Below are positions 63,529 through 64,000 of a stretch of 64,000 nt of DNA, one piece after another. The stretch's first letter is position 1; each line of letters starts with the position of its first letter. Source of the stretch: Anodontia alba (taxonomy: Eukaryota > Mollusca > Bivalvia > Lucinida > Lucinidae); assembly GCA_964016985.1 (NCBI GenBank), contig OZ024837.1, forward strand, positions 41,760,018 through 41,824,017. The letters are read 5' to 3'. Position numbers and translations under genes: made by a program. The notes beneath the pieces were generated by a model. It ran no database searches. It was not told the DNA's origin and worked only from the letters and a program-made list of their open reading frames with translations.

Positions 63529-64000
63529 TACTGACAGTAATCTGCCAATGCAAAGAGTGGGGTGAGCAACTATTACTGACTTCTATCTGCCAATGAGAAG
63601 GGTTAGGTGAGCAACCATTACTGACTACTATCTGCCGAAGAGAAGAGTCGGGTGAGCAACCATTACTGACTTCTATCTGCCAATGAGAAGAGTGGAGTGA
63701 GCAACCATTACTGACTACTATCTGCCAATGAGACGAGTGGGGTGAGCAACCATTACTGACTTCTATCTGCCAATGAGAAGGGTGGGGTGAGCAACTATTA
63801 CTGACTTCTATCTGCCAATGAGAAGAGTGGGGTGAGCAACTACTGCTATCTGCCAATGGGAAGGGTGGGGTGAGCAACTATTACTGACTTCTATCTGCCA
63901 ATGAGATGTGAGGGTGAGTAACTATTACTGACTTCTATCTGCCAATGATAAGGGTGGGGTGAGCAACTGTTACTGACTACTATCTGCCAATGAGAAGAGT
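63529..64000. repeat. 45-bp minisatellite, at least ten copies, open at the right edge
   Basis: The unit contains GTGAGCAACCATTACTGACT, TCTATCTGCCAATGAGAAG and AGTGGG. One unit near 63840 lacks 7 bp. Because 45 is divisible by three, one minus-strand frame reads a 15-residue repeat (HSSHWQIEVSNGCSP), but the 7-bp deletion shifts it. The array continues beyond the window. Confidence 0.9.

Noticed and set aside
63452..63877. 141-codon repetitive protein
   Set aside because: It is produced by a 45-bp minisatellite and is shifted by a 7-bp deletion within the array.

Overview
This is 64 kb of AT-rich, repeat-saturated animal DNA. It most likely comes from a marine bivalve mollusc, perhaps a heterodont clam. 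That call is an inference. It rests on dense foldback MITEs, a tRNA-derived SINE, pearl-like elements with internal tandem repeats and terminal hairpins, and a Helitron-type transposon. I found no convincing host protein-coding exon and no stand-alone RNA gene. Almost every short open frame lies inside a repeat.

Only one substantial coding locus is present, on the minus strand at about 47.5-51.9 kb. It is a decayed rolling-circle (Helitron/Helentron-type) transposon. In reading order it holds: (1) a cysteine-protease-like domain with a Cys38 and Asp168-x-His170 pattern resembling the herpesvirus tegument-type deubiquitinase fold (MEROPS C76-like); (2) a Cys-rich knuckle and DUF6570-like region; (3) a Helitron Rep endonuclease with HxH and double-Tyr motifs; (4) the start of a PIF1-type helicase with Walker A and Walker B. 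The protease and Rep segments share one reading frame and are separated by a single TAA, with no ATG before Rep residue 59, so the ancestral product was probably one fused polyprotein. Another in-frame TAG, two frameshifts, a further TAA and truncation against a MITE show that this copy is dead.

Layout: 0-6.7 kb holds a SINE fragment, a 145-bp tandem-repeat element and a triplicated 0.6-kb TTAA-bounded element carrying a 1.8-kb insertion. 7-16 kb holds MITEs of several families, a pure 23-bp minisatellite, SINEs and CpG-rich palindromes. 16-25 kb holds long non-autonomous elements with internal repeats. 25-40 kb holds nested MITEs and SINEs and a 2.7-kb array of a 75-bp unit. 40-47 kb holds MITEs, a SINE and a non-LTR retrotransposon 3' remnant. 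47.5-52.9 kb holds the Helitron and a long inverted repeat. 53-64 kb holds further MITEs, a SINE nested in a MITE, one CpG-richer single-copy stretch and a 45-bp array running off the end.

The family letters are mine. A: TTAACCCTTGTCCTGCTGAA ends. B: TTAACCTTTACCACTC / GAGTGCTAAGCGTTAA ends. C: TTAACCC...GCAC / GTGCTTTAAGGGTTAA-like ends. D: TTAACCCATT ends. J: TTAACCCTTAAA ends. E: TACCGTATTCGACCTAATTA ends. F: CATAGCTCCAGATAAG ends. G: CATTACGAAAACACGCCTAT ends. X: GGGCCCAGTTGTTCAAAG ends. H: a looser family around a GCAAACAGTG palindrome. P: pearl-like hairpin-ended elements. The main non-coding observation is that families with different ends share the same central palindromes, which suggests module exchange.
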